DNA of 31,123 nt from Christensenellaceae bacterium (GCA_016295005.1 JAEDMA010000004.1:1-31123); one strand, 5' to 3'; shown: positions 8,281 to 15,713, counted from the stretch's first letter. The notes: generated from the letters alone by a model not told the origin. A program made the numbers and translations.

Positions 8281-8490
8281 ATGTTGTTTAATTTATGTGA
8301 AATAAATACGGAAGTCGTTTCAAAGTCGCTCGATATTTTGTGGCAGGGGCTTCTTGCCGTCGTTATAGGTATAGGCGTAATCATCGCGGTAACTTACGTT
8401 ATGCTTTTTTTCTCAAACCGCTTTGCCGATAATAAAAAGGGCGGCGAAAAGGAGAACCCGATAGAAAGTAAATCCGATACGGGCGAATAA
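8281..8490 (+). CDS. Small OadG-like single-span membrane protein
   Basis: A 69-residue protein with one transmembrane helix (about residues 22-45) and a charged, glycine- and lysine-rich cytoplasmic tail. Size, topology and position next to oadB fit the gamma subunit (OadG) of sodium-pump decarboxylases, which holds the complex together; sequence alone is too short and simple to prove it. A strong AAAGGAG precedes the ATG and only 13 bases separate it from oadB, so the two are co-transcribed under the riboswitch. Canonical OadG ends in zinc-binding His-containing residues; none is seen here. Confidence 0.65.
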   Translation: MLFNLCEINTEVVSKSLDILWQGLLAVVIGIGVIIAVTYVMLFFSNRFADNKKGGEKENPIESKSDTGE

Positions 8491-8491
8491 T

Positions 8492-8530
8492 AAACCGCGA
8501 CCGACGATAAAAACGTCGGTCGCGGTTTTT
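8492..8530 (+). terminator. Strong intrinsic terminator after the oadB-oadG pair
   Basis: A perfect 15-bp stem, 8492-8506 with 8514-8528, core CCGCGACCGACG, seven-base loop, ending in a T-run. It may also end the convergent polymerase gene, though the T-run on that side is poor. Confidence 0.92.
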
Positions 8531-8554
8531 GTATTGCCGAAAAATTATGTTTAT

Positions 8555-9928
8555 TTACAGCGGATTATATCTTAAACAAGCGCGTTCGAGCGGTAAAAAT
8601 CCGTCGGATTCTTCGGGAAGTTTTTCTGACATAAGAGTTATAACGTTTACAAGAAGGATAGCCGAAACGAATTCGCCGCAATCTACCAAAGAAAACGCGT
8701 CGTAAGTCAAAACGGCGAAAAACATATAAAAGCCGAATAAATCTTTTTTCGAAGCAAGTATTTTTAGTCTTTCGCCGAGAAGGAACGAGTGGCATATCAG
8801 TCCGAAAATACCCGTGGTCGCTAGCGAATGCAGAACGAAACTGTGAAAGTTTTGGCCGCAGACATCGTAAAAAATCGGATAATAAAGCCCTGCGCCGAAC
8901 AGCGGATGAGAAATTATCGGATAAACCGAATTATCGTAAATTTCGCCCCTGCCGTTATCGGAAATATGAACGAGTATGTAATCGCTCCATTTTTGCGGGT
9001 CGCTTATAACGAGAATTATCGCCACGATAAGGGCTGTGAAAACCGTTACTTTTACGATAAAGGAAAACAATCTTTTGTATTTATGATTGCAGTTTTTATA
9101 AGTGACGTAAGTAAAAAACGGTGCGCAGAAAAACGCAAGAATTTTCGAGCAGTCGCTTACCGTAAGCAACAAGCAGACGTACAGAACGAGAGAAATACAC
9201 ATGTTCGGAACGGGGTTTTTGGATTTCGTTATCAGGTAAAGCGACGCGGGGATTGCAAGAAGCATAACGTACCCTGCGAAAATAGGGTTCCCCCAACCGA
9301 TATTTACGGGAGCTATCATAAAGCGGAGCATCTGAAGTTCTATGTTGAAAGAAGTAAATACAAGCGCGTAACAAAGGTAATTCCGTAGATCTACGTTTTT
9401 CGGAGGAATGATTCCCTGCGACAAAACGAAGTACGCGAAAGGCATTATAAAACCTATGCAGATTATCTGCTTGGTTCCCAGTACGTAGTTTTTAAACGAT
9501 TCGGGGTTAAAAATTCCGCCGAGAAGGAAAGAAACGAATACCAACCCGAAAGGAATTAAAAGTTTACCGAAACAAATCTTTTTTACGCGATAAATAACGA
9601 AATGGATTATTAAAGCCGCCGCTACGGGTATAAATATTATAAAACCGCTTATTAAGTTTAAAGAGGATAAATCTCTTACCGTAAACAAAGCGTTAAAAGC
9701 AAGAGGAATTAAAGGCGTGATATCTTCCGATAAAAAAAGAATTACTATGGCTACGACGGCAAACCCCGCTATTGCGAAAATACCGCCGTTTATAAACCAA
9801 AAAAAGAAGGCAACGAGAGAAATTGTTGCCGCAAAAAAAGGTGTGTATATGAAATTTAAAAACGCTCTTTTTAAATTCAAAGCGACGGTTGCTTTGTTTT
9901 CGGCGCGAGTGACCACGTTTTCGACCAT
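8555..9928 (-). CDS. O-antigen ligase/Wzy-like polysaccharide polymerase
   Basis: A membrane protein of about ten to twelve helices, 457 residues from the ATG at 9928. The large loop near the C-terminal third holds DNGRGEIYDNSVYPIISHPLFGAGLYY and then FHSFVLHSLATTGIFGLI, the pattern of the Wzy_C/O-antigen ligase domain (an Arg-containing segment, HPLFGxG, then a conserved His with a small hydrophobic run). It probably polymerises or ligates lipid-linked repeat units at the outer face of the membrane. An in-frame GTG at 9946 exists, but its neighbouring bases form a TATAAT hexamer, so the ATG is preferred and appears leaderless. It faces two Wzz-like genes across a divergent promoter region, supporting a polysaccharide role. 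Polymerase versus ligase cannot be separated here. Confidence 0.78.
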   Translation of the reverse strand: MVENVVTRAENKATVALNLKRAFLNFIYTPFFAATISLVAFFFWFINGGIFAIAGFAVVAIVILFLSEDITPLIPLAFNALFTVRDLSSLNLISGFIIFIPVAAALIIHFVIYRVKKICFGKLLIPFGLVFVSFLLGGIFNPESFKNYVLGTKQIICIGFIMPFAYFVLSQGIIPPKNVDLRNYLCYALVFTSFNIELQMLRFMIAPVNIGWGNPIFAGYVMLLAIPASLYLITKSKNPVPNMCISLVLYVCLLLTVSDCSKILAFFCAPFFTYVTYKNCNHKYKRLFSFIVKVTVFTALIVAIILVISDPQKWSDYILVHISDNGRGEIYDNSVYPIISHPLFGAGLYYPIFYDVCGQNFHSFVLHSLATTGIFGLICHSFLLGERLKILASKKDLFGFYMFFAVLTYDAFSLVDCGEFVSAILLVNVITLMSEKLPEESDGFLPLERACLRYNPL

Positions 9929-9937
9929 AGTAAAATC

Positions 9938-9966
9938 ATTATACACTAAAAAATTATATAAAGCAA
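9938..9966 (-). promoter_or_regulatory. Promoter of the Wzy-like gene, giving a leaderless transcript
   Basis: On the minus strand TTGCTT (9961-9966), 17 bases, TATAAT (9938-9943). Transcription would begin near 9931, only about three bases before the ATG at 9928, leaving no room for a ribosome binding site; none is visible in any case. Confidence 0.68.
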
Positions 9967-10020
9967 CCGATTAATATATGAAAAAAAACGGTTCGCCCGC
10001 GATAAAAAACAAAACAAGGC

Positions 10021-10049
10021 TTGATTATGTCGTTATAATGTGTTAAAAT
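10021..10049 (+). promoter_or_regulatory. Promoter of the two Wzz-like genes
   Basis: TTGATT (10021-10026), 17 bases, TAAAAT (10044-10049), 58 bases before the first Wzz-like start. Divergent from the Wzy-like promoter, about 55 bases away. Confidence 0.72.
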
Positions 10050-10106
10050 GTTACCAAACGGGCTGAAACAGCGCCGATAAAACGATAATTACCGGGCGGA
10101 GAAAAA

Positions 10107-11102
10107 ATGGAGAACGAAAACATCGTAAGCGTAGAGTCTGTCAAACGTTTGCTCAGAGTTTTCAAAAGAAATATTTGGTTTATTATAGCGACGATTATCG
10201 CCGTAACCGCGATAGGCGCCGTTTATTCGTATCGCAGGCCGTACGTTTATTCGGCGTGCGAAATGGCTGTTTTTAAAGGAAAATATTCTGATAGCGTAGT
10301 GCTTAACGATTATACCATTACGAATTATTATATCGACACGTTTATAGATTTCTGCGACGAACAATGCGTTGTGGACAGAGCGAATTATTATTACGCCGAA
10401 TACTTAAAATCGGGAAGCGGCGACGTTTCCGAATACGTGAAAAATTTAAAGAACGAGAATAAATATAAAGGAAAGTATGACTTCGGCGACTTTTTCTCTC
10501 AGGATTTTAAGGACAGAATATTTTCGGTGACTATTCATTCTCCCGAAAATCTCTACGGCAGAGACGTTACCAAGAGTTTAAAATTCGACGGTTCCGACGG
10601 CGAATTGCTCGTTTTTTCCGACACCGACGGTAAAACGGTAAAAATCGGTAGGGACGATTTCGTGTCGGCGACGGAAATAATAAAAACGTATATCTCCGGT
10701 TCGGACGTTTCCACGTCTTTCAATAAACCGAAAGCGGACGAAATTTTCGTTTCGTTTACGTTAAACGTTTTCGTTAAGGATACCGATCCGGAAGTTGCGG
10801 CAAAGAAAGCGAAAATTTACGTTCAGGCGATAGACGCCGAAGTTAAGAACGCCAACGTCGAATACGGCGGTTTCGGCGAATACAGATATTTTGGCGTAAA
10901 GTTATCCGTTAGCGATTTGGGATACGTCGGAACAACGAGGAATTTCTCGAGAATTACTAACGTTATTATAGCCTTCTTTTTCGGCGTGGTAATAGCGCTC
11001 GTTCTCGCTTACGTTTGCAGTTTGTTCGACAGAACGATTAAGAGCAAAGAAGAACTCGAAAATATTGTGGGCGCAAGTATTCTTGCCGTTATCGGCGAAT
11101 AG
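10107..11102 (+). CDS. Wzz-like chain-length determinant/capsule export regulator (copy 1)
   Basis: A 331-residue protein with the Wzz architecture: short cytoplasmic N-terminus, a transmembrane helix at about 23-43, a long extracytoplasmic domain (45-285), a second helix at about 288-310 and a short cytoplasmic tail beginning FDRTIKSKEELENIVGASILAVIGE. That tail (D-x-T-x-K...ELE...G...LAVI) is typical of Wzz and CapA-type proteins that set polymer length with a Wzy polymerase, usually with a tyrosine kinase; no kinase gene is nearby. GGGCGGAG gives a good ribosome binding site. It is followed after ten bases by a second, shorter Wzz-like gene. Confidence 0.82.
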   Translation: MENENIVSVESVKRLLRVFKRNIWFIIATIIAVTAIGAVYSYRRPYVYSACEMAVFKGKYSDSVVLNDYTITNYYIDTFIDFCDEQCVVDRANYYYAEYLKSGSGDVSEYVKNLKNENKYKGKYDFGDFFSQDFKDRIFSVTIHSPENLYGRDVTKSLKFDGSDGELLVFSDTDGKTVKIGRDDFVSATEIIKTYISGSDVSTSFNKPKADEIFVSFTLNVFVKDTDPEVAAKKAKIYVQAIDAEVKNANVEYGGFGEYRYFGVKLSVSDLGYVGTTRNFSRITNVIIAFFFGVVIALVLAYVCSLFDRTIKSKEELENIVGASILAVIGE

Positions 11103-11112
11103 GGGGTGGAAG

Positions 11113-11823
11113 ATGGAAAACGACGTTCAGAAAAGTTCGACTCCTTTTTTAAGAATTTTGAAAGCAAGACTGGTATGGATAATTTTAATATCGGTCGTAT
11201 TCGTACTCGCCGGTTATTGTTATGGTAAATTTATCGCAAAACCCGTTTACACGGCGTCCTGCGACGTTATCGTTAAATTAAGATACGTAGACGACAGCCT
11301 TAACGGTGATAGTGACCACAGTGTGGCGAATAGTAACAAATTAAACGATTTTAGCCTTGCGCAAAGAATGATGCCGACGATAGTAGACATCGTCGAATCG
11401 CCTAACGTTATCAGTCTGGCAAAAACCCGGAACGGCGACGAAGGAATTAACCGCGGTTCATTCAACGCGTCGTACGATAAAGACAGTCTGATTTTTAATG
11501 TTTCTTATACCGATTACGACCCCGAACTTGCCAAAGGTAGGCTCGAAGACGTATTTGCAACGTTTAAAGTATATATCCCCGAAAGCGAAGACATTAAAGA
11601 AATCATCATCGCTTCCGATATAGAATTCGTAAAAACGCAGAACAATATAAACGTATCCGTTTCAGACAACAGCAAGAACGCTGCCCTTATCAGCGGCGCT
11701 GCGGGAGTAGTTTTCTCAACGGTACTTTTCGTTTTGATTTATCTTTTCGATAATAAGGTAAAAACCGTTAAGGAGCTGGAAGAAATCACGGGAGTAGACG
11801 TTCTAACTACACTTTCCGAATAA
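11113..11823 (+). CDS. Wzz-like chain-length determinant/capsule export regulator (copy 2)
   Basis: A 236-residue relative of the preceding protein: helix at about 21-41, the early motif KPVYTASCDVIVKLRY typical of the Wzz N-terminal domain, an extracytoplasmic segment, a second helix near 200-218, and the tail FDNKVKTVKELEEITGVDVLTTLSE, parallel to that of copy 1. The start at 11113 is supported by AGGGGGTGGA immediately upstream; an in-frame ATG at 11065 lies inside copy 1. The pair could assemble as a mixed ring or act on two polymers. Its extracytoplasmic domain is about 80 residues shorter than in copy 1. Confidence 0.8.
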   Translation: MENDVQKSSTPFLRILKARLVWIILISVVFVLAGYCYGKFIAKPVYTASCDVIVKLRYVDDSLNGDSDHSVANSNKLNDFSLAQRMMPTIVDIVESPNVISLAKTRNGDEGINRGSFNASYDKDSLIFNVSYTDYDPELAKGRLEDVFATFKVYIPESEDIKEIIIASDIEFVKTQNNINVSVSDNSKNAALISGAAGVVFSTVLFVLIYLFDNKVKTVKELEEITGVDVLTTLSE

Positions 11824-11831
11824 AACGCTTT

Positions 11832-11856
11832 CCCCGCCTTAAACGGCGGGGTTTTT
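11832..11856 (+). terminator. Terminator after the Wzz-like pair
   Basis: CCCCGCC (11832-11838), loop TTAAAC, GGCGGGG (11845-11851), then five T. The next gene starts only ten bases after the T-run, at 11866, with no other ribosome binding site than GGCGGGG at a long 14-base spacing. Confidence 0.88.
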
Positions 11857-11865
11857 AAAAAATCG

Positions 11866-12483
11866 ATGATAAATTATTTAAGCAACTTAATAGGTAATCC
11901 TTATATAACCACTTTTATTATATCTTTAATTCCCACTATCGAACTTAAAGGGGGAATCGTTTTCGCTCGGGGAGCGGGGCTCGATTTTTTCACCGCTCTT
12001 TTCGTTGCGTTTCTCGGTTCTACCGCGGTGTTTTTTCTGATATTCTTTTTATTGAAACCGATTTTGGGACTTTTAAAGAAAATAAAGTGTTTTAACGGGT
12101 TTGCCGAAAGAATAGAAAATTATTTTAAGAAAAAAGCCGATTCCGCCGTTGATGACGAGAAAAAGAACAAAGAAAATTCAAGCGAAAACGCCCTGAAGTT
12201 TTTAAGCGTTCTGCTTTTCGTAGCGATTCCGTTACCCCTTACCGGAGTATGGACGGGTACCGCCGTCGCGGTTTTTCTCGATATAAAATTTTCTCACGCG
12301 GCATTGGCGGTTACGGTCGGGAATTTCGTCGCGGGGATTTTAATATCTCTTTTAGCGGAATTATGCAGCGTGATAGGCGTCAATCTCGATTACGTTTTAT
12401 ACGCTCTTTTAGCGCTCGCTTTAATAGCGTTGGTTATCACCGTGATAAAGATTTGCAAAAAGCCGAACGGGAAAGAAGAATGA
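11866..12483 (+). CDS. COG2426 small membrane protein (Sm_multidrug_ex family)
   Basis: A 205-residue integral membrane protein with four to five helices. Two conserved motifs of the family named small multidrug export protein (PF06695) are visible: ISLIPTIELKGGIVFARGAG near residues 19-38 and AIPLPLTGVWTGTAVAVFLD near 119-138, the latter repeated across two half-domains. The central part carries a charged lysine-rich insertion (KKKADSAVDDEKKNKENSSEN). The family name is historical; substrate and direction of transport are unknown, and it is related to SNARE/DedA-type fold proteins. Its start codon lies directly behind a terminator. The patatin gene overlaps its stop codon by four bases (ATGA). 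Confidence 0.8.
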   Translation: MINYLSNLIGNPYITTFIISLIPTIELKGGIVFARGAGLDFFTALFVAFLGSTAVFFLIFFLLKPILGLLKKIKCFNGFAERIENYFKKKADSAVDDEKKNKENSSENALKFLSVLLFVAIPLPLTGVWTGTAVAVFLDIKFSHAALAVTVGNFVAGILISLLAELCSVIGVNLDYVLYALLALALIALVITVIKICKKPNGKEE

Positions 12484-13289
12484 ATTTCTTAAACAAACTG
12501 TTTTCCTTTTTTAAAACCGAAAAGAAAATTAAATTAGGGCTGGCGTTAGGTTCGGGCGGAGCCAAAGGGTTTGCCGAACTCGGCGCGATACGCGCTTTCG
12601 AAGAAAACGGCATAGAGTTCGACGTTATTGCCGGCACCAGCATAGGTTCTATCGTGGGCGCGTTTTACGCTAACGGATATTCTTCCACCGACATTTTAGA
12701 ACTTATAAAAAGGATGAATTTTCTGGAAATTCTGTCCGCGCCGTTTATCGGTATGGACACTTCGGGTGTGCGCTCGGTTATAGATAATCAGATAGGGGGT
12801 CTGGAATTCGAAGACCTGAAAAAGAATTTTAAGGCCGTGGCGACCGAAATGGATACGGGAAACGAAAAAGTTTTCGACTCGGGAAGCGTTGCCGACGCGC
12901 TTTGCGCTTCTTCGTGTATGGTACCGTTTTTTAAACCCGTGGTTATAGACGGTAAAAGATATATCGACGGTGCTTTCGTCAATTCCGTTCCCGCAGATAT
13001 CGTTAAAGGAATGGGCGCCGATTATATCGTCGGTATCGACTTAAAAGACCACGAAGCGAAGCCTTCGGTTATTACGAGATTTTTTCCGACCTATAAAGGA
13101 AAAGTGGAAAAACCGTGGGAAAACGGGTATAAATACAGCGATATAGTGCTTCATCCCGACCTGTCGGGATATAAAGCCGAAAGCATAAACGGTTCCGGCG
13201 TTATGTACGAGCGCGGTTACGAGTGCGCTATGCAGAATATGGACAGAATAAAAAGCGATATAGAAAAGTTAAAAAAAGGGAAAAAGTAG
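12480..13289 (+). CDS. Patatin-like phospholipase (RssA/YlbK type)
   Basis: Ser-Asp dyad lipid acyl hydrolase of 269 residues. Seen in order: oxyanion-hole GSGGAKG (24-30), nucleophile elbow GTSIGS (52-57, Ser54), a hydrophobic segment, then DGA (163-165) with the catalytic Asp163 in KRYIDGAFVNSVP. This matches bacterial single-domain patatins of the RssA group; no signal peptide or membrane span, so cytosolic. The start at 12480 is chosen since it gives the recognisable N-terminus and the ATGA overlap with the upstream gene; the much longer in-frame extension back to 12249 is out-of-frame overlap with that gene. Physiological substrate unknown. Confidence 0.9.
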   Translation: MNFLNKLFSFFKTEKKIKLGLALGSGGAKGFAELGAIRAFEENGIEFDVIAGTSIGSIVGAFYANGYSSTDILELIKRMNFLEILSAPFIGMDTSGVRSVIDNQIGGLEFEDLKKNFKAVATEMDTGNEKVFDSGSVADALCASSCMVPFFKPVVIDGKRYIDGAFVNSVPADIVKGMGADYIVGIDLKDHEAKPSVITRFFPTYKGKVEKPWENGYKYSDIVLHPDLSGYKAESINGSGVMYERGYECAMQNMDRIKSDIEKLKKGKK

Positions 13290-13309
13290 TTTTTTTGTAC
13301 CAAAGAAAA

Positions 13310-14299
13310 ATGTCTGGCGACAAGAAGTTAATGAGAGCAATTGCGGTAGCCGTTTGCCTTTCCGCATTCACATGCGCTTGCGGATGCGAAGAAAATAACG
13401 GTACGGACGTCGAGCCGTATTCGGAAAACGTAGAAATCGACGAAGAGTACACGGGCAACGGCGTCTATTTTACCGACGTCGGCGCGGGAGATTGTTCTCT
13501 TATTAAAACCGATGATTTCAGCCTTTTGATAGACTGCGGTAACGATGGTAAACAAGTAAAGGAAAACTTGTTTAATATTCTCGACTCTAAAGTAAAGAGC
13601 GGGATAGACTATTTTATACTTTCTCACCCCGACGAAGAACATATCGGCAACGCGGAAGAAATTATTTCAAGGTATAATTGCAGAAATCTGCTCGTTCCTT
13701 TTACCGATTACAAGTATTCGGAAAGTTACGTTAAAGCGGTTAATTCCGCCCGCGAAAAGGGAGTTACGATAAAAGAATTCAACTATCTTACCGAGATAAA
13801 CGGCAAAAATTCCGACGTGTTTTTTCTCTATCCCGAACACAAATATTCCGACGAATTCAATGATATTTCCGTGACGGAAATGCCTTCCGAAAAACTGCTC
13901 GACGAGATTTCGCCCGTTATTTATCTCGAAATAGACGGAATAAGAATTATTTTGTGTACGGACGCTTCTTATAAACAGGAAAATAAGATTTTAAATAACT
14001 TTAAGTCGGGTTTATACGACGCGTTTTTCGGAAAAGGAGAAGTGAATTTATACGACGTTGACCTTCTGAAAATATCCGGTCACGGCAGAGGAGACGCCAC
14101 TTCGGAAGATTTTTTGCAAGTATTAAATCCCGATAACGCGGTTATTTCTTGCGGAGCGGCTAATCCGCCGAACACCGAAACGCTTAAAAGGCTTTATAAA
14201 AGAAACGGCAAAACGAGCCTCTTTAGGACGGACTTAAACGGAAACGTTACCGTAAAAATCGATAACGGTAAACTGACGGTTTCGACTTCGATGAAATAA
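13310..14299 (+). CDS. Secreted ComEC-like metallo-beta-lactamase-fold lipoprotein
   Basis: A 329-residue protein with a basic N-terminus, hydrophobic stretch and Cys cluster (TCACGC, residues 21-26) that looks like a lipoprotein signal, then an extracytoplasmic domain resembling the beta-lactamase domain of ComEC: VYFTDVGAGDCSLIKT, FSLLIDCGNDG and YFILSHPDEEHIGN (His106, Asp108, His111). Two usual metal positions deviate: HxDxDH is HPDEEH, and the GHHGS motif is GHGRGD; the later GHP motif is replaced by PPNTE. It could be a metal-dependent nuclease or phosphodiesterase with altered metal binding, or inactive. Start 13310 is a choice among 13223 (inside the patatin gene), 13310 and 13331; the ribosome binding site is poor for all. 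Confidence 0.72.
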   Translation: MSGDKKLMRAIAVAVCLSAFTCACGCEENNGTDVEPYSENVEIDEEYTGNGVYFTDVGAGDCSLIKTDDFSLLIDCGNDGKQVKENLFNILDSKVKSGIDYFILSHPDEEHIGNAEEIISRYNCRNLLVPFTDYKYSESYVKAVNSAREKGVTIKEFNYLTEINGKNSDVFFLYPEHKYSDEFNDISVTEMPSEKLLDEISPVIYLEIDGIRIILCTDASYKQENKILNNFKSGLYDAFFGKGEVNLYDVDLLKISGHGRGDATSEDFLQVLNPDNAVISCGAANPPNTETLKRLYKRNGKTSLFRTDLNGNVTVKIDNGKLTVSTSMK

Positions 14300-14306
14300 C
14301 GCTTTC

Positions 14307-14336
14307 TTGGGAAACGGGGCGAAACTGCGGTAAAAT
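14307..14336 (+). promoter_or_regulatory. Weak candidate promoter for the unknown 121-residue gene
   Basis: TTGGGA (14307-14312), 18 bases, TAAAAT (14331-14336). The -35 is poor; listed because the gene downstream needs a promoter and this is the best match. Confidence 0.35.
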
Positions 14337-14394
14337 TTTTTTGGCGGATAAATAAGTACAGTCGTGAAAAAAATTGTTTAAGGCGGAGAATTTT

Positions 14395-14760
14395 ATGAAT
14401 AATAACAAAATTGAAGTTTCAGATATAATAAATTACGCTAAATTTGCTGTTCATAAAGGAACCGTTCAGATTTTGGACGATGACGACGGGTTTTTGTGGA
14501 ATTTGGGAGAGTTAAAACTCGAATTCCGGATGGATAATAACGAAACCACGGTAAACTACTTTATTAAAAGCGCAAGGAGCGGCGTAGACTATTTTAACGT
14601 GGACAATACCGACGTAATAGACCTTATTCGTCAGATTGACGACGATAATAAAACGGTTATGATAACTAAAACGTTCTGGAGTTTGAATTTTGACATTGTG
14701 GATAAAACGCTTCCGAAGAAGAAAAGCAGATTTTTAAGGCGGCGTTATTATCTCGGGTAA
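14395..14760 (+). CDS. Uncharacterised 121-residue protein
   Basis: Not recognised. The start at 14395 is supported by GGCGGAG eight bases upstream; a possible ATG at 14374 precedes that site and is less likely. The protein is acidic in the first 90 residues, with no signal or membrane segment, an ILDDDDGFLWNLGELKLEF stretch suggesting beta structure, and a strongly basic end (KKKSRFLRRRYYLG). It could be a small cytosolic binding protein; the basic tail might contact nucleic acid or membrane. It stands alone between the MBL lipoprotein and a bidirectional terminator. Codon use resembles the neighbours, so a real gene is likely. Confidence 0.6.
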   Translation: MNNNKIEVSDIINYAKFAVHKGTVQILDDDDGFLWNLGELKLEFRMDNNETTVNYFIKSARSGVDYFNVDNTDVIDLIRQIDDDNKTVMITKTFWSLNFDIVDKTLPKKKSRFLRRRYYLG

Positions 14761-14799
14761 CGACGTTTAATCGGCGTTAACGGATTTAAAAAAATCAAT

Positions 14800-14837
14800 G
14801 CGGCGTTGCGAATTTTCGCAACGCCGCTTAACTTTTT
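14800..14837. terminator. Bidirectional terminator between convergent genes
   Basis: A 12-13-bp perfect stem, GCGGCGTTGCGA (from 14800) with TCGCAACGCCGC (to 14827). On the plus side it is followed by CTTTTT; read on the minus strand it is followed by a run of seven T (14784-14796 region). It ends both the unknown gene and the collagen-like gene. Confidence 0.88.
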
Positions 14838-14839
14838 AA

Positions 14840-15562
14840 TTATGCAAGACGAAGAACGGTGATAGCCGCGCCGTTTACGGTGAGAGTCTGCGCCGATGTG
14901 TTATAAAGAGAAAGGGTAGAGTTGTCGGCGGTGGTAGTAACCAGAACGGTTTTGCTACCGGACACGACTGCCGCATCGGTATCGGTTAAAGTAATGGTTT
15001 CGTTAGGAATAGCCGAGCCGTTAAGATATAACGCCGTGTCGAGAGTGCCCGACGGAACGGAACCGTTTACAAAATAGGTGACGAGATAAGTGCCTTGTTC
15101 GGGGATATTTATCGCGTTACCGCTTACCGACATGGTGGTTCCCGTGGTGGCGGTGTTCTGCGTCAACGGAATTATGGTGTTAGTGGTAACCGTACCTGTG
15201 GAAGCGCTCGCGTATAAGCCGTCGCCCGTTCCCGCAGGACCCTGCGGACCCGTCGCGCCGGTAGCTCCCGTTAAACCTATCGGACCTTGCGGACCTTGTG
15301 GACCCTGAGGACCCGTAGCGCCCGTTAAACCGATCGGACCCTGAGGTCCGACAGCGCCGGTGGCTCCCGTTAAACCTATCGGACCTTGCGGTCCTGTTGC
15401 GCCCGTTAAACCGACAGGACCCTGCGGACCCGCGGGACCCGTTGCTCCTTGCGGACCTATAGGACCTCTGGGTCCTGCGGGACCCACGGGCCCGCGTATA
15501 TAACGAATTCGGGTGTTGGAACAGTTATTATTAAAACCGCCGCAGCCAAATAAACAACACAT
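14840..15562 (-). CDS. Collagen-like surface/exosporium-type protein
   Basis: A 240-residue protein in three parts: a Cys-rich N-terminus (MCCLFGCGGFNNNCSNT), about 30 uninterrupted Gly-X-Y triplets (residues 24-113, rich in GPQ, GPI, GLT and GAT), and a 125-residue C-terminal domain rich in Thr, Ser and Val that resembles the TNF/C1q-like trimerising head of BclA-type spore glycoproteins. Collagen triplets imply a trimer; the Thr-containing GAT/GLT triplets are likely glycosylation sites by analogy with BclA. There is no classical signal peptide, as for exosporium proteins that assemble in the mother cell. Strong AAAGGAGGA ribosome binding site. Whether this organism sporulates is not shown by the window. 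Triplet repeats make its length prone to vary between strains. Confidence 0.88.
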   Translation of the reverse strand: MCCLFGCGGFNNNCSNTRIRYIRGPVGPAGPRGPIGPQGATGPAGPQGPVGLTGATGPQGPIGLTGATGAVGPQGPIGLTGATGPQGPQGPQGPIGLTGATGATGPQGPAGTGDGLYASASTGTVTTNTIIPLTQNTATTGTTMSVSGNAINIPEQGTYLVTYFVNGSVPSGTLDTALYLNGSAIPNETITLTDTDAAVVSGSKTVLVTTTADNSTLSLYNTSAQTLTVNGAAITVLRLA

Positions 15563-15647
15563 AAAGATTAAATCCTCCTTTGAATTACCGCCGTTCCGAA
15601 CGTTTTCGGAAAGACCGTATGTATCTTTTACTTTTCTTTATCATTAC

Positions 15648-15676
15648 ATTATATTATTTCGGATATATTTTCGTTA
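15648..15676 (-). promoter_or_regulatory. Weak candidate promoter for the collagen-like gene
   Basis: On the minus strand TATAAT (15648-15653) with a poor -35 (TAACGA, 15671-15676) at 17 bases. A sporulation sigma factor promoter is equally possible; see rejected items. Confidence 0.35.
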
Positions 15677-15681
15677 CTCGC

Positions 15682-15709
15682 TTGACTTTCAACGTTAAAA
15701 GCATATAAT
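15682..15709 (+). promoter_or_regulatory. Promoter of the AbrB-like/ABC exporter operon
   Basis: TTGACT (15682-15687), 16 bases, TATAAT (15704-15709). Strong SigA match. Transcription should begin within the palindrome that follows. Confidence 0.8.
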
Positions 15710-15713
15710 ATGA

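Noticed and set aside
8828..9388. 186-residue plus-strand ORF
   Set aside because: Antisense shadow of the Wzy-like gene, which has clear helices and the HPLFGxG motif; the shadow has no domain.
9938..9946. GTG start for the Wzy-like protein
   Set aside because: Bases after the GTG form the TATAAT of its own promoter, so the codon would not be in the mRNA.
12249..12479. Extended N-terminus of the patatin-like protein
   Set aside because: The extension is the +1 frame of the COG2426 gene, Arg-rich nonsense; the family N-terminus begins at 12480.
15090..15460. Tandem DNA repeats suggesting a CRISPR or minisatellite
   Set aside because: Explained by Gly-X-Y codon triplets in the collagen-like gene; spacing and variation follow the reading frame.
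15600..15640. SigE/SigK-like -10 (CATACGGT, minus strand) before the collagen-like gene
   Set aside because: Matches CATANNNT, but no convincing -35 at the right spacing; too short to claim.
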